Assembly: GCA_025056955.1 (NCBI GenBank)
Contig: JANWYL010000067.1
Span: 1-12,883, forward strand
Length of the DNA: 12,883 nt
DNA from: Sandaracinaceae bacterium
GTDB lineage: Bacteria > Myxococcota_A > Polyangia > Polyangiales > Sandaracinaceae
Direction: 5' to 3'
The notes below the pieces were generated by a model. That model ran no database searches and was not told the origin of the DNA. It saw nothing but the letters and a program-made list of their open reading frames with translations. The position numbers and the translations under genes were made by a program. This document shows, piece by piece, positions 6,878 through 12,883 of the stretch. The stretch's first letter is position 1; every line of letters starts with the position of its first letter.

Positions 6878-8413
6878 CTAATTTCGACCAGTTGCAAGCA
6901 CTAAATGCTTGGATTCAAGAGGACACACCATCTTCGAAACACGGAGATAGGCCCGCAACCATTCTCTGGCAAATTCCACGTTAATTTCAGGTATCTGATT
7001 AAGAAGCCTCCGCAAATAAAGGAGCAGTTTCTCACACTCTTTCGCAAATGCCGGCAACACCCAATGCCGGATTGTCCCTCCATTCCACAGTTCGTTTAGA
7101 ACAGAATAGAATTGATCTTTTTCGGAATAGTCGATTTGCCTGATAACCCCAATCCCAATTCTACTGAAGTGAGAAATAAAATCCCGAACAAAACGAAAGC
7201 TCCCAAAGCTTTTCCAATTGTCGATATCCCATTGGCACTCGCTTGCCATCTCCAGAAAAGCAGAAATAACACGCTCGATGGCCCAGATCTGAACATAAGG
7301 TTGTTCACGATAAGAAGCCAATCGATTTTTTTCCACCTCACTTCTTTGCCAAAAGCCAATTGCAAACATCAATTCTTCAGCGATCCTGCGCTCGATGTTT
7401 TGCAAAGAGCTTTGAGGAAATTCAAAACGCCCATCCAGCATCAGCTCGCGAATATGACTGCTCATGTACTCAATTTCGGTTGCAATAAGAGTGAAATCTT
7501 GAACAAGAATGGATCTAAACTCGCCTAAAATTTTTATCGAGTTTACAAAATCATGATAACAATCTTTGAGTTTTTGTTGATTGATCTGGAGAATCTCTTC
7601 ATTGAATTCTTTTTCGAATGACAGAACTGCATGATTTGAATCACGTGAAGCATACTCCGAAAGTATTTTCAATGAATCGCTGCGCAAGCATGCAAACAAC
7701 ACAAAAAAGCGAGGATGTAAAGAGGGGCGGACTTCACAAGAATAAAGCAATCGGATTTCTCCGAGCAAAAGCTTATAGGAATCTAAAGCTTTCCTCACAA
7801 ATGAAAGCACCGAACTTAAAGGCACTGGAAAATCTATCGAGTCGGTCGCTTCAATAGGGCGAGCGGAAAGAAATCGAACAAGTGGATTTCTTCGGATATC
7901 ACGGATCAATGCATCCTCAAAAGCACAATGGGCACGTAATGGAACGTACCCGAGGAGCGTCAACGCATCAGCAAGATCCCAGTAATTCGAGAGAGAGATG
8001 CATAAAGCCTGAATTCCTGCGATGGGATCATGAGACTCGATAAGTTGCTCAAAATCAATATCATTGAGATCCCAATGACTTCGATGCCGACTGACCAAAA
8101 AGGAAGCAAGCTCTAATGCACGAGATAACGCATCTTTCCAAGCCAGGATGAGTGGAATCGAATCTGAAATACCCTCTTTTGTTCTGCCCCGCTCGTGGAG
8201 GGATCGAAAATGCATCATTCCCAAAACAAGTGCACGCAATTCTAAAAACGCCTCTTTTTCCTCTGGAGAAAGCAAAGAAAACCACTTTGCATAAGATTGA
8301 GTGAGAAGCTCATGTTTTCGATTGCCCGACTCGTTTCCGTGGCTTCTTGATTCGCTCATTTTTGCAGCACCATTTGCAGCGAAAAGGTGATTGGCCCAAA
8401 AGCGTGTGCTCAT
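6878..8413 (-). CDS. Hypothetical protein, 511 aa, AT-rich gene, mostly helical
   Basis: I do not recognise this protein. It has no signal peptide or clear membrane segment and looks largely alpha-helical, with many Leu/Glu/Arg/Phe heptad-like stretches and scattered tryptophans, so it is probably cytoplasmic. The C-terminal third contains FRFVRDFISHF (Arg410, Asp411, His415), an R-D-x3-H pattern like the R-[ND]-x3-H motif of HEPN ribonucleases, but such a short motif can arise by chance. The ATG at 8413 overlaps the TGA of the preceding gene as ATGA, supporting this start and translational coupling; a second ATG at 8359 (MSESRSHGNES) is the alternative. Base composition differs from the neighbours: hand-counted 60-base lines give 30% GC (7501-7560), 37% (6961-7020) and 48% (8101-8160), against 57-63% in ettA and 60% in the Sel1 gene, which suggests later acquisition. 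Codons read without interruption, so it is probably a true gene. Confidence 0.8.
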   Translation of the reverse strand: MSTRFWANHLFAANGAAKMSESRSHGNESGNRKHELLTQSYAKWFSLLSPEEKEAFLELRALVLGMMHFRSLHERGRTKEGISDSIPLILAWKDALSRALELASFLVSRHRSHWDLNDIDFEQLIESHDPIAGIQALCISLSNYWDLADALTLLGYVPLRAHCAFEDALIRDIRRNPLVRFLSARPIEATDSIDFPVPLSSVLSFVRKALDSYKLLLGEIRLLYSCEVRPSLHPRFFVLFACLRSDSLKILSEYASRDSNHAVLSFEKEFNEEILQINQQKLKDCYHDFVNSIKILGEFRSILVQDFTLIATEIEYMSSHIRELMLDGRFEFPQSSLQNIERRIAEELMFAIGFWQRSEVEKNRLASYREQPYVQIWAIERVISAFLEMASECQWDIDNWKSFGSFRFVRDFISHFSRIGIGVIRQIDYSEKDQFYSVLNELWNGGTIRHWVLPAFAKECEKLLLYLRRLLNQIPEINVEFAREWLRAYLRVSKMVCPLESKHLVLATGRN

Positions 8414-8742
8414 GGTGGGATTGGTCGCAATCGCAGGCGAATTGTGGTAAGGCCTGGTCGAAGTTCGGTCTCAAAATCGTGAGGGAAGTGGCCGTGGGCA
8501 ACCACCGTGAAACGCCACTTCCCTGGGCTCAGCACGATTGGCTGAAGAGCTGCCACGCGGGCAGAGGCAAGGAAGCGCTCATCGGTGTAGATGCGGGCGT
8601 GCGCAGGCTCCACTTCAAAGAGCACCTGTGCGCGTGGAGGAACCTTCTCAGAGGAAATGCAAGCCGATTTGGCAGCGAGTAAGAGTCCAAACCCAAAAGA
8701 AAGCCCAGGCCAAGGGAGGGCACCTTTCAGGCATTGCCACAA
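8410..8742 (-). CDS. Small secreted PEGA-like domain protein
   Basis: About 110 residues. The C-terminal 75 resemble a PEGA domain: VLFEVEPAHARIYTDERFL, then VLSPGKWRFTVVAHGHFP and a last beta strand TTIRLRLRPIPP, following the family pattern of 'P-x-A-x-v-y-D', 'l-x-x-G-x-h-x-v-x-v' and 'G-y'. PEGA domains are surface or periplasmic beta modules of unclear binding role. The start is uncertain. TTG 8742 lies four bases after the previous stop, with AGAGG ten bases upstream, and gives a normal signal peptide (WQCLKGALPWPGLSFGFGLL, cleaved near AKSA/C). GTG 8772 or ATG 8808 would overlap the previous gene by 26 or 62 bases and add a second hydrophobic stretch. The TGA overlaps the next ATG (ATGA at 8410-8413), so it is probably in one operon with the AT-rich gene. 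The Cys after the signal region lacks a standard lipobox Leu at -3. Confidence 0.6.
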   Translation of the reverse strand: MWQCLKGALPWPGLSFGFGLLLAAKSACISSEKVPPRAQVLFEVEPAHARIYTDERFLASARVAALQPIVLSPGKWRFTVVAHGHFPHDFETELRPGLTTIRLRLRPIPP

Positions 8743-8746
8743 TTGC

Positions 8747-9283
8747 CTAGAGCCTCTTTTGGCCCAGCACACCAACAATGAAAAAGGCAAAAAGCAAAAG
8801 TTTTGCATTTCGGCTCGTGATGCCCTGAACAGCATAGGCCCGGCTGGGCAGATGCAACTGGCTGCTTTCATCGATCCAGGCAAGCAAAGCGCCATCGCCT
8901 GAGCGGATCAAGCGATGAGCGCTGATGTAGTGGGGAGGCCACTCAGCAAATTCGCGGTCCACAAGCTGAATCCTCCCCTCTCGATCGATCCGGGCAAAGA
9001 GCTGCCCATTTGGACGATGAAACCGGCCGTCCTCAAAGAAAAAGCCAGTGATCTCTCCATCAACCTTAAGTTCCCCCTCTGATTCAACAGCGATCCGCGT
9101 CCCTCCCACTTCTGTCACAAAGGGACGAATCGAAAGGACTGGCTCTTTTTCTTCAGGAGGAGGCGGTGGCTGAACGTAGGGGGTACCACATCCCCAGGCC
9201 ACACAACAAAGGGAAAAAAGCCAAAGGGAAAAAAGCCAAACCCCTTCTCTCCGTGGCACTGAGGATCGAACGAAGGAGAACAT
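8747..9283 (-). CDS. Secreted or lipoprotein-like protein with C-terminal hydrophobic tail
   Basis: 178 residues, no family recognised. The N-terminus has basic residues (SVPRREG) followed by a hydrophobic stretch WLFSLWLFSLCCVAWGC and then GTPYVQPPPPPEEKEP. The Cys at 32 is a possible lipid-attachment site, though AWGC is a poor lipobox, so plain secretion is possible. The middle (about 50-150) is rich in short beta-like segments with D-G turns (GELKVDGEITGFFFEDGRFH, LFARIDREGRIQLVD), suggesting a small beta-repeat fold. Residues 160-178 (AKLLLFAFFIVGVLGQKRL) form a C-terminal hydrophobic helix ending in Lys-Arg, which could be a tail anchor. The ATG at 9283 was chosen because it starts 11 bases after the ettA stop, while upstream in-frame starts lie inside ettA and give no signal peptide. 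Close spacing suggests cotranscription with ettA. Confidence 0.72.
   Translation of the reverse strand: MFSFVRSSVPRREGVWLFSLWLFSLCCVAWGCGTPYVQPPPPPEEKEPVLSIRPFVTEVGGTRIAVESEGELKVDGEITGFFFEDGRFHRPNGQLFARIDREGRIQLVDREFAEWPPHYISAHRLIRSGDGALLAWIDESSQLHLPSRAYAVQGITSRNAKLLLFAFFIVGVLGQKRL
9155..9173. repeat. 19-bp second copy of the dispersed poly-proline-coding repeat
   Basis: Identical to 6693-6711 and read in the same frame on the minus strand (Gln then five Pro), directly after the putative lipoprotein cysteine of the 8747-9283 gene. Confidence 0.6.
9208..9240. repeat. 15-bp tandem duplication (2.2 copies) inside a signal peptide
   Basis: The unit AAAGGGAAAAAAGCC occurs at 9208-9222 and again at 9223-9237, followed by the first three bases of a third copy. 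It is in frame with the minus-strand gene and encodes a duplicated pentapeptide, LFSLW then LFSLC, lengthening the hydrophobic core of the signal segment. A-tracts within the unit make slippage a likely origin. Confidence 0.9.
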
Positions 9284-9294
9284 TCCAAAAGCCC

Positions 9295-10965
9295 CTAGTT
9301 TTTGGTGAGCCGGCGATAGCGCAAGCGTTGTGGTCGCTCCGCAAGAGGGCCAAGGCGCTTTCTCCGATCTGCCTCGTAGTCTTGGTAGCTGCCCGTAAAC
9401 CACACGATGTTGCCATCGCTTTCAAAGGCCAAAATGTGCGTGGCAATCCGATCGAGAAACCATCGATCGTGGCTGATGATCAGCGCAACCCCTGGCCACT
9501 CGAGGATGGCCTCTTCCAAGGCCCGCAATGTGTCGACATCGAGGTCATTCGTTGGCTCATCGAGCAGAAGCACGTTGCCTCCCTTGGTGAGGACCTTTGC
9601 CAAATGGACGCGATTCCGCTCCCCACCCGAAAGCTGCTTCACGAGCTTTTGCTGATCGGAGCCGCGAAAACCAAAAAGAGCGACATATGCACGGGCATGG
9701 ATTTCGGTTTTCCCAACGACAATCCGATCGTTTCCGCCGCTGATCTCCTTAAAAACCGTGTTTTCTGGATTCAGTGTGTCACGGTTTTGGTCGACGTACA
9801 TGAGCTTGACGGTGCTCCCGAGGATGATCTCGCCCTCATCGGGCTTGACCTCGCCTGTGATCAAGCGGAAAAGGGTGGTTTTGCCCGAGCCATTTGGGCC
9901 AACGATTCCAACGATCGCTCCCCTTGGAACCATAAAGCTCAAGTTTTCGTAGAGAATGCGGTCGCCAAAGGCCTTCGTGACCTTGCGGAACTCGATCACC
10001 TGCTCCCCGAGCCTTTCGCCTGGAGGAATGGCGATCTCGTGCTCGATGCGCCTTGGTTTTTGGGCCTCGTTGACAAGCGCCTCAAAGGCCTGCAAACGGG
10101 CCTTGCTTTTGGCTTGGCGTGCTTTTGGAGACTGGCGCACCCATTCAAGCTCCTGAGCGATTTTCTTTCGGCGAGCGCTTTCGGCTTTTTCCTCAAGTTC
10201 AAGGCGTTTTTGCTTCTGCTCAAGCCACTGGCTGTAGTTGCCCTTAAATGGGTAGGCACGGCCACGGTCAAGCTCGAGAATCCACTCGGCCACATTGTCG
10301 AGGAAGTAGCGGTCATGGGTGACACAAACCACCGTGCCCTTGTATTCACGAAGGTGCTGCTCAAGCCAAGCGACAGACTCTGCATCGAGGTGGTTTGTGG
10401 GCTCGTCGAGGAGCAACAAATCAGGCCGCATGAGCAAGGTGCGGCACAGGGCCACGCGGCGCCTCTCTCCTCCGGAAAGCACATTGACGCTCGCATCTGG
10501 AGGCGGAAGGCGCAAAGCCTCCATCGCAATCTCAAGGGTTGTCTCGAGATTCCAACCATCTCCTGCATCGATGAAGTCTTGAAGTTTGGCCTGTTCTTCG
10601 AGGAGCTTTTCCATATCGGCATCTGGGTCAGCCATCTGGGCGCTAATTGCCTCAAAGCGCGCCAAAGCTTCGCGCATGGGGCGAACAGCCTCGTTCAGCA
10701 CATCCATGACAGTCCGGTCCCGGCCAATGTCTGGCTCCTGAGGCACATAGCCCACAGTGGCCCCAGGCCTGAGCCATGCTTCGCCAACGAAAGACTTGTC
10801 CTCCCCTGCCATGATGCGAAGAAGAGAGCTTTTGCCTGCTCCGTTTGGTCCAATCACCCCTATCTTCGCACCGGGCAAAAAGGAGAGGTAGAGGTCTTGC
10901 ACGACCACTTTGTCAGGGGGATGAACCTTGGTGAGCCCCTTCATTGTGAAGATGTAATCAGCCAT
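9295..10965 (-). CDS. ettA: ABC-F ATPase, energy-dependent translational throttle EttA
   Basis: A 556-residue soluble protein with two ABC ATPase domains and no membrane segments, the size of E. coli EttA (YjjK). Domain 1: Walker A GPNGAGKSS (39-47), signature LSGGE (163-167), Walker B with LLLLDEPTNHLD (183-194) and the His switch THDRYF. Domain 2: GPNGSGKT (356-363), LSGGER (445-450), LLLDEPTNDLD (466-476) and SHDRWF. The helical arm inserted after the first Walker A (about 93-135) and the charged inter-domain linker (about 240-300), which contacts tRNA in the ribosomal E site, are both present. In E. coli the protein gates early elongation according to ATP/ADP ratio. N-terminal MADYIFTMKGLTKVHPPDK and the YPFKGNYSQWLEQK segment point to EttA over Uup or resistance-type ABC-F proteins. 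The start is supported by AAGGAGG just upstream. It heads the minus-strand run. Confidence 0.97.
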   Translation of the reverse strand: MADYIFTMKGLTKVHPPDKVVVQDLYLSFLPGAKIGVIGPNGAGKSSLLRIMAGEDKSFVGEAWLRPGATVGYVPQEPDIGRDRTVMDVLNEAVRPMREALARFEAISAQMADPDADMEKLLEEQAKLQDFIDAGDGWNLETTLEIAMEALRLPPPDASVNVLSGGERRRVALCRTLLMRPDLLLLDEPTNHLDAESVAWLEQHLREYKGTVVCVTHDRYFLDNVAEWILELDRGRAYPFKGNYSQWLEQKQKRLELEEKAESARRKKIAQELEWVRQSPKARQAKSKARLQAFEALVNEAQKPRRIEHEIAIPPGERLGEQVIEFRKVTKAFGDRILYENLSFMVPRGAIVGIVGPNGSGKTTLFRLITGEVKPDEGEIILGSTVKLMYVDQNRDTLNPENTVFKEISGGNDRIVVGKTEIHARAYVALFGFRGSDQQKLVKQLSGGERNRVHLAKVLTKGGNVLLLDEPTNDLDVDTLRALEEAILEWPGVALIISHDRWFLDRIATHILAFESDGNIVWFTGSYQDYEADRRKRLGPLAERPQRLRYRRLTKN

Positions 10966-10968
10966 GAT

Positions 10969-10975
10969 CCTCCTT
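10969..10975 (-). promoter_or_regulatory. strong Shine-Dalgarno for ettA
   Basis: Reads AAGGAGG on the minus strand, three bases before the ATG at 10965. This is the clearest ribosome-binding site in the window and fixes the ettA start; most other genes here have weak sites or depend on overlaps. Confidence 0.85.
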
Positions 10976-11114
10976 GTTCGTGAGACATTCCGACACTTCG
11001 ATCAAGGAGAAGCAAGGGCGTCGAACCAAATTTTCGAGAGCAGTTGAGCCATTGGGCCAACCCATGACACAAATGTCGCAGTATCTTGTTTTTCCATTTT
11101 GTTTTTCCACGGGA
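10976..11114. other. divergent intergenic region between ettA and the lipoprotein gene pair
   Basis: About 140 bases that must hold the promoters for ettA (leftward) and for the plus-strand pair (rightward). I could not find a convincing -35/-10 pair in either direction. The only structure noted is an inverted repeat TCGAA-7 nt-TTCGA at 11021-11037, with another TTCGA at 10998-11002, and T-rich DNA at 11087-11108. Confidence 0.5.
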
Positions 11115-11756
11115 ATGCATTCTCAAAAAGCCGCTTTTCTTCGCATTTTCGAGCGCATTTTCAAGTGGCACAGATTGCGCATGGGGATGAACTGCTTCCT
11201 TGGGTTGCTTTTTGTGGTGAGCGAAATGGCTTGCATCACGCAAGACATCCAGTTCAATCCACCCTCAAATTTTCCTCCTTCAATTGAAGTGCCCCTTGGA
11301 GCCTCTGGGCCAGAAATACGCCCCCTTAACGAGCTCATTCGCCTGCGAGCAGATGAAATTGCTGGGGGAGGAGATGCAGGTCCAATGAACACGCTCCGGT
11401 GGGAAGTGATCGTGAGGGATCCAGATGTGGACCAGGAGCTGCAATACTTGATTTTTGTGGACTACCAACGCGGTGTCACCATCTTCCCAACAGTGAGTGG
11501 CTTTATTCCTCCCGTTTCAGCGGGAGCCCAAGATCGAAGGGTGCGGCCCCTGCGCGTGCAGGTACCGCTTCGAGGAGAAGTGTTGAGCCGACCTGGATGC
11601 CACCGGATCGAGCTTCTGGTGTCCCAGCGCTTTAGGCTCGTTGATGGAATCCCATCACGAGAGCCTGTGATGAGTGGGGACATCGGCACTGCAACGTGGT
11701 GGGTGGCCACTCAGGCCAGAGAAGGTGATCCAGTGGACATGACGGGGTGCCCATGA
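11115..11756 (+). CDS. Putative lipoprotein, first gene of a two-gene unit
   Basis: About 213 residues, family not recognised. A hydrophobic segment MNCFLGLLFVVSEMAC followed by ITQDIQFNPPSNFPPSIEVP looks like a lipoprotein signal and a proline-rich linker, but SEMAC is not a standard lipobox. The mature part contains TLRWEVIVRDPDVDQELQYL and FVDYQRG, then beta-type segments and two late cysteines (RPGCHR, MTGCP) that could pair. The D-P-D-x-D-x-x-L-x-x-x-I-F-V-D-Y pattern suggests an Ig-like beta domain of the kind found in many myxobacterial lipoproteins (inference). The start is uncertain: ATG 11115 follows a weak GGGA and leaves a basic, rather long N-region, ATG 11181 gives a short uncharged N-region, and ATG 11073 is also in frame. 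The TGA (11754-11756) overlaps the next ATG. Confidence 0.7.
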   Translation: MHSQKAAFLRIFERIFKWHRLRMGMNCFLGLLFVVSEMACITQDIQFNPPSNFPPSIEVPLGASGPEIRPLNELIRLRADEIAGGGDAGPMNTLRWEVIVRDPDVDQELQYLIFVDYQRGVTIFPTVSGFIPPVSAGAQDRRVRPLRVQVPLRGEVLSRPGCHRIELLVSQRFRLVDGIPSREPVMSGDIGTATWWVATQAREGDPVDMTGCP

Positions 11757-12883
11757 AGGTGCGGAGCTGGTTCTACAAGCGATATCACTTGGCATTGCTT
11801 GGTTGTGGGCTTGGCATGTGGGGTGCGGGTTGTACCTTGCTGCTTCGACCCATCGATGAAGAACCTTTAAATCACTGCGCTGATCACTCAGAGTGTCCCG
11901 ACAACTCGCTTTGTCATGGGGAGGGTGGTTTTTGTATTCACCCAGAAGCACCATCATACCCTCTCTTGGTTGAAGTCACTCCTCTTGGTGATTCCATTTT
12001 AGGTCCTGCCCAAGCAGTGGTTGTTCACCTTGGTGAAATCGATGCTCTAGGCAATGGTGAAATCGATCTCAACCTCCCAAAGCAGGTTCCCGTCCAAGGT
12101 GAAGTCCGTTTTCGGGAGCAGAGCATTCCTGCTCAGCTCACGTTTTTTGCAAGAAGCGATGAACCTCCGCTCCGAACAGAGCCCTTTCCAACTGCTTTGG
12201 CCCAATCGGTTTCGGTGCGGACTGCAACCCATCCAAGCTCAACCGGTGGTGCACTGACCCAGCTGCCAGGCGGCCGTTCGTACATCGTTTGGATCGAACC
12301 GCAAGGCGAGTACCGCAACCGTCTCCCACCAGTCAGTGCCCTCCTCGATGTTCCAGAAAATGTGGGGGTTGTCTTTCGTTTCGATTATGACGAGAGCCAG
12401 TTGGTTGAAATCCGGGGCCAACTCAAAGACACAAGGGGTCGCCCTGTTCCAAGGACATGGATCCACCTCGTTGACTCCAAAGACATCCCCCTCTCCTCTC
12501 GCACAACCACAAACGATGATGGCGAGTTTGTGCTCTGGATGCACAAAAACGCCAATCCCACCCGATTTCGCTTGAGAAACGAGACCGAGGAAAAGAACCT
12601 TCAATCCTTTTCGATTCCAGTAAGCGCAGCCTGGGGGATGAGCAAAATCGCGCTCGTTGCGCCATCGCTTGACGATGCTGTGCTTTTTTCTGGCAGGCTC
12701 GAGCTCCCCTTGAGCAGCGCGGGGGAAAACATGGCTGCTAAAGGTGCAAAAATCCGCATGTGGACCGAATCTCTGATGGACTCTCGAACGGGAATCGTGG
12801 GATCTTTTGAGGTAAGCACCGAGAGCAATGAAGAGGGCCGCTTTCAATTTCGCCTGCCGCCAGGGTCTTACACCCTTGAAGCG
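11753..12883 (+). CDS. Lipoprotein with Cys motif and carboxypeptidase-regulatory-like repeats (3' partial)
   Basis: Starts at the ATG overlapping the previous stop (ATGA), with GGGG about six bases upstream, and stays open for all 377 codons to the window end. The N-terminus has a basic region (MKVRSWFYKRYH) and a hydrophobic core to a WGAGC cysteine at 27; LLGC at 18 is an alternative lipobox. Next comes C42-x5-C48-x5-C54-x6-C61 (HCADHSECPDNSLCHGEGGF and the following Cys), a motif seen in many Myxococcota surface proteins. At least two carboxypeptidase-regulatory/Cna-B-like beta modules follow. The first, at about 215-265, has IRGQLKDTRGRPVPRTWI and TTNDDGEFVLWM. The second starts near 308 with VLFSGRLELP and reaches NEEGRFQFRLPPGSYTLEA at the edge. 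Such proteins are surface or periplasmic structural factors; no enzyme motif is visible. More repeats probably lie beyond the window. Confidence 0.85.
   Translation, partial: MKVRSWFYKRYHLALLGCGLGMWGAGCTLLLRPIDEEPLNHCADHSECPDNSLCHGEGGFCIHPEAPSYPLLVEVTPLGDSILGPAQAVVVHLGEIDALGNGEIDLNLPKQVPVQGEVRFREQSIPAQLTFFARSDEPPLRTEPFPTALAQSVSVRTATHPSSTGGALTQLPGGRSYIVWIEPQGEYRNRLPPVSALLDVPENVGVVFRFDYDESQLVEIRGQLKDTRGRPVPRTWIHLVDSKDIPLSSRTTTNDDGEFVLWMHKNANPTRFRLRNETEEKNLQSFSIPVSAAWGMSKIALVAPSLDDAVLFSGRLELPLSSAGENMAAKGAKIRMWTESLMDSRTGIVGSFEVSTESNEEGRFQFRLPPGSYTLEA

Noticed and set aside
9166..10983. 605-codon open frame on the plus strand opposite ettA
   Set aside because: It lies antisense to a fully motif-complete EttA; its residues show no domain and the frame is open because of the codon bias of ettA.
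11165..11180. Sigma-54-like TGGCAC...TTGC before ATG 11181
   Set aside because: GG and GC elements are separated by 8 bases instead of the required 10, and the site may lie inside the coding region.

Overview
The window (12,883 bases, roughly 55-60% GC with one AT-rich stretch) looks chromosomal and comes from a Gram-negative bacterium. A TonB-dependent outer-membrane receptor, several secreted or lipoprotein-like proteins, cysteine-paired Sel1 repeats, a PEGA-like protein, and a lipoprotein with a regularly spaced Cys motif followed by carboxypeptidase-regulatory-like domains are all common in Myxococcota and related former Deltaproteobacteria. That assignment is inference from gene style; no rRNA or marker phylogeny is available here. 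No RNA gene, CRISPR array, transposase or phage gene was seen.

Layout. Plus strand, 1-3247: the C-terminal part of a TIGR01777/YfcH-type NAD(P)-binding epimerase-like protein (5' end outside the window), then a FecA-like TonB-dependent receptor with a Fur-box-like element upstream. Minus strand, 10965 down to 3307: six co-directional genes in transcription order. They are ettA (ABC-F translation factor), a secreted/lipoprotein-like protein with a C-terminal hydrophobic tail, a small PEGA-like secreted protein, an AT-rich 511-residue protein I do not recognise, a 692-residue secreted Sel1/Hcp-like repeat protein with 17 spaced cysteine pairs, and dnaB (replicative helicase). Gaps are small (4 nt overlap to about 60 nt), so part of the run may be one operon, although it mixes translation, envelope and replication functions. 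Plus strand, 11115-12883: two genes diverging from ettA and joined by a 4-nt ATGA overlap. The first encodes a lipoprotein-like protein; the second encodes a lipoprotein with a Cys motif and carboxypeptidase-regulatory-like repeats and runs off the window end.

The housekeeping genes (ettA, dnaB) and the receptor are well supported. I do not see a demonstrably new multi-gene system. The least explained parts are the AT-rich 511-residue gene inserted between GC-richer neighbours, which carries an R-x4-H motif compatible with but not proof of a HEPN-type nuclease, the small envelope genes linked to ettA, and the 17-unit disulfide-type Sel1 protein next to dnaB.
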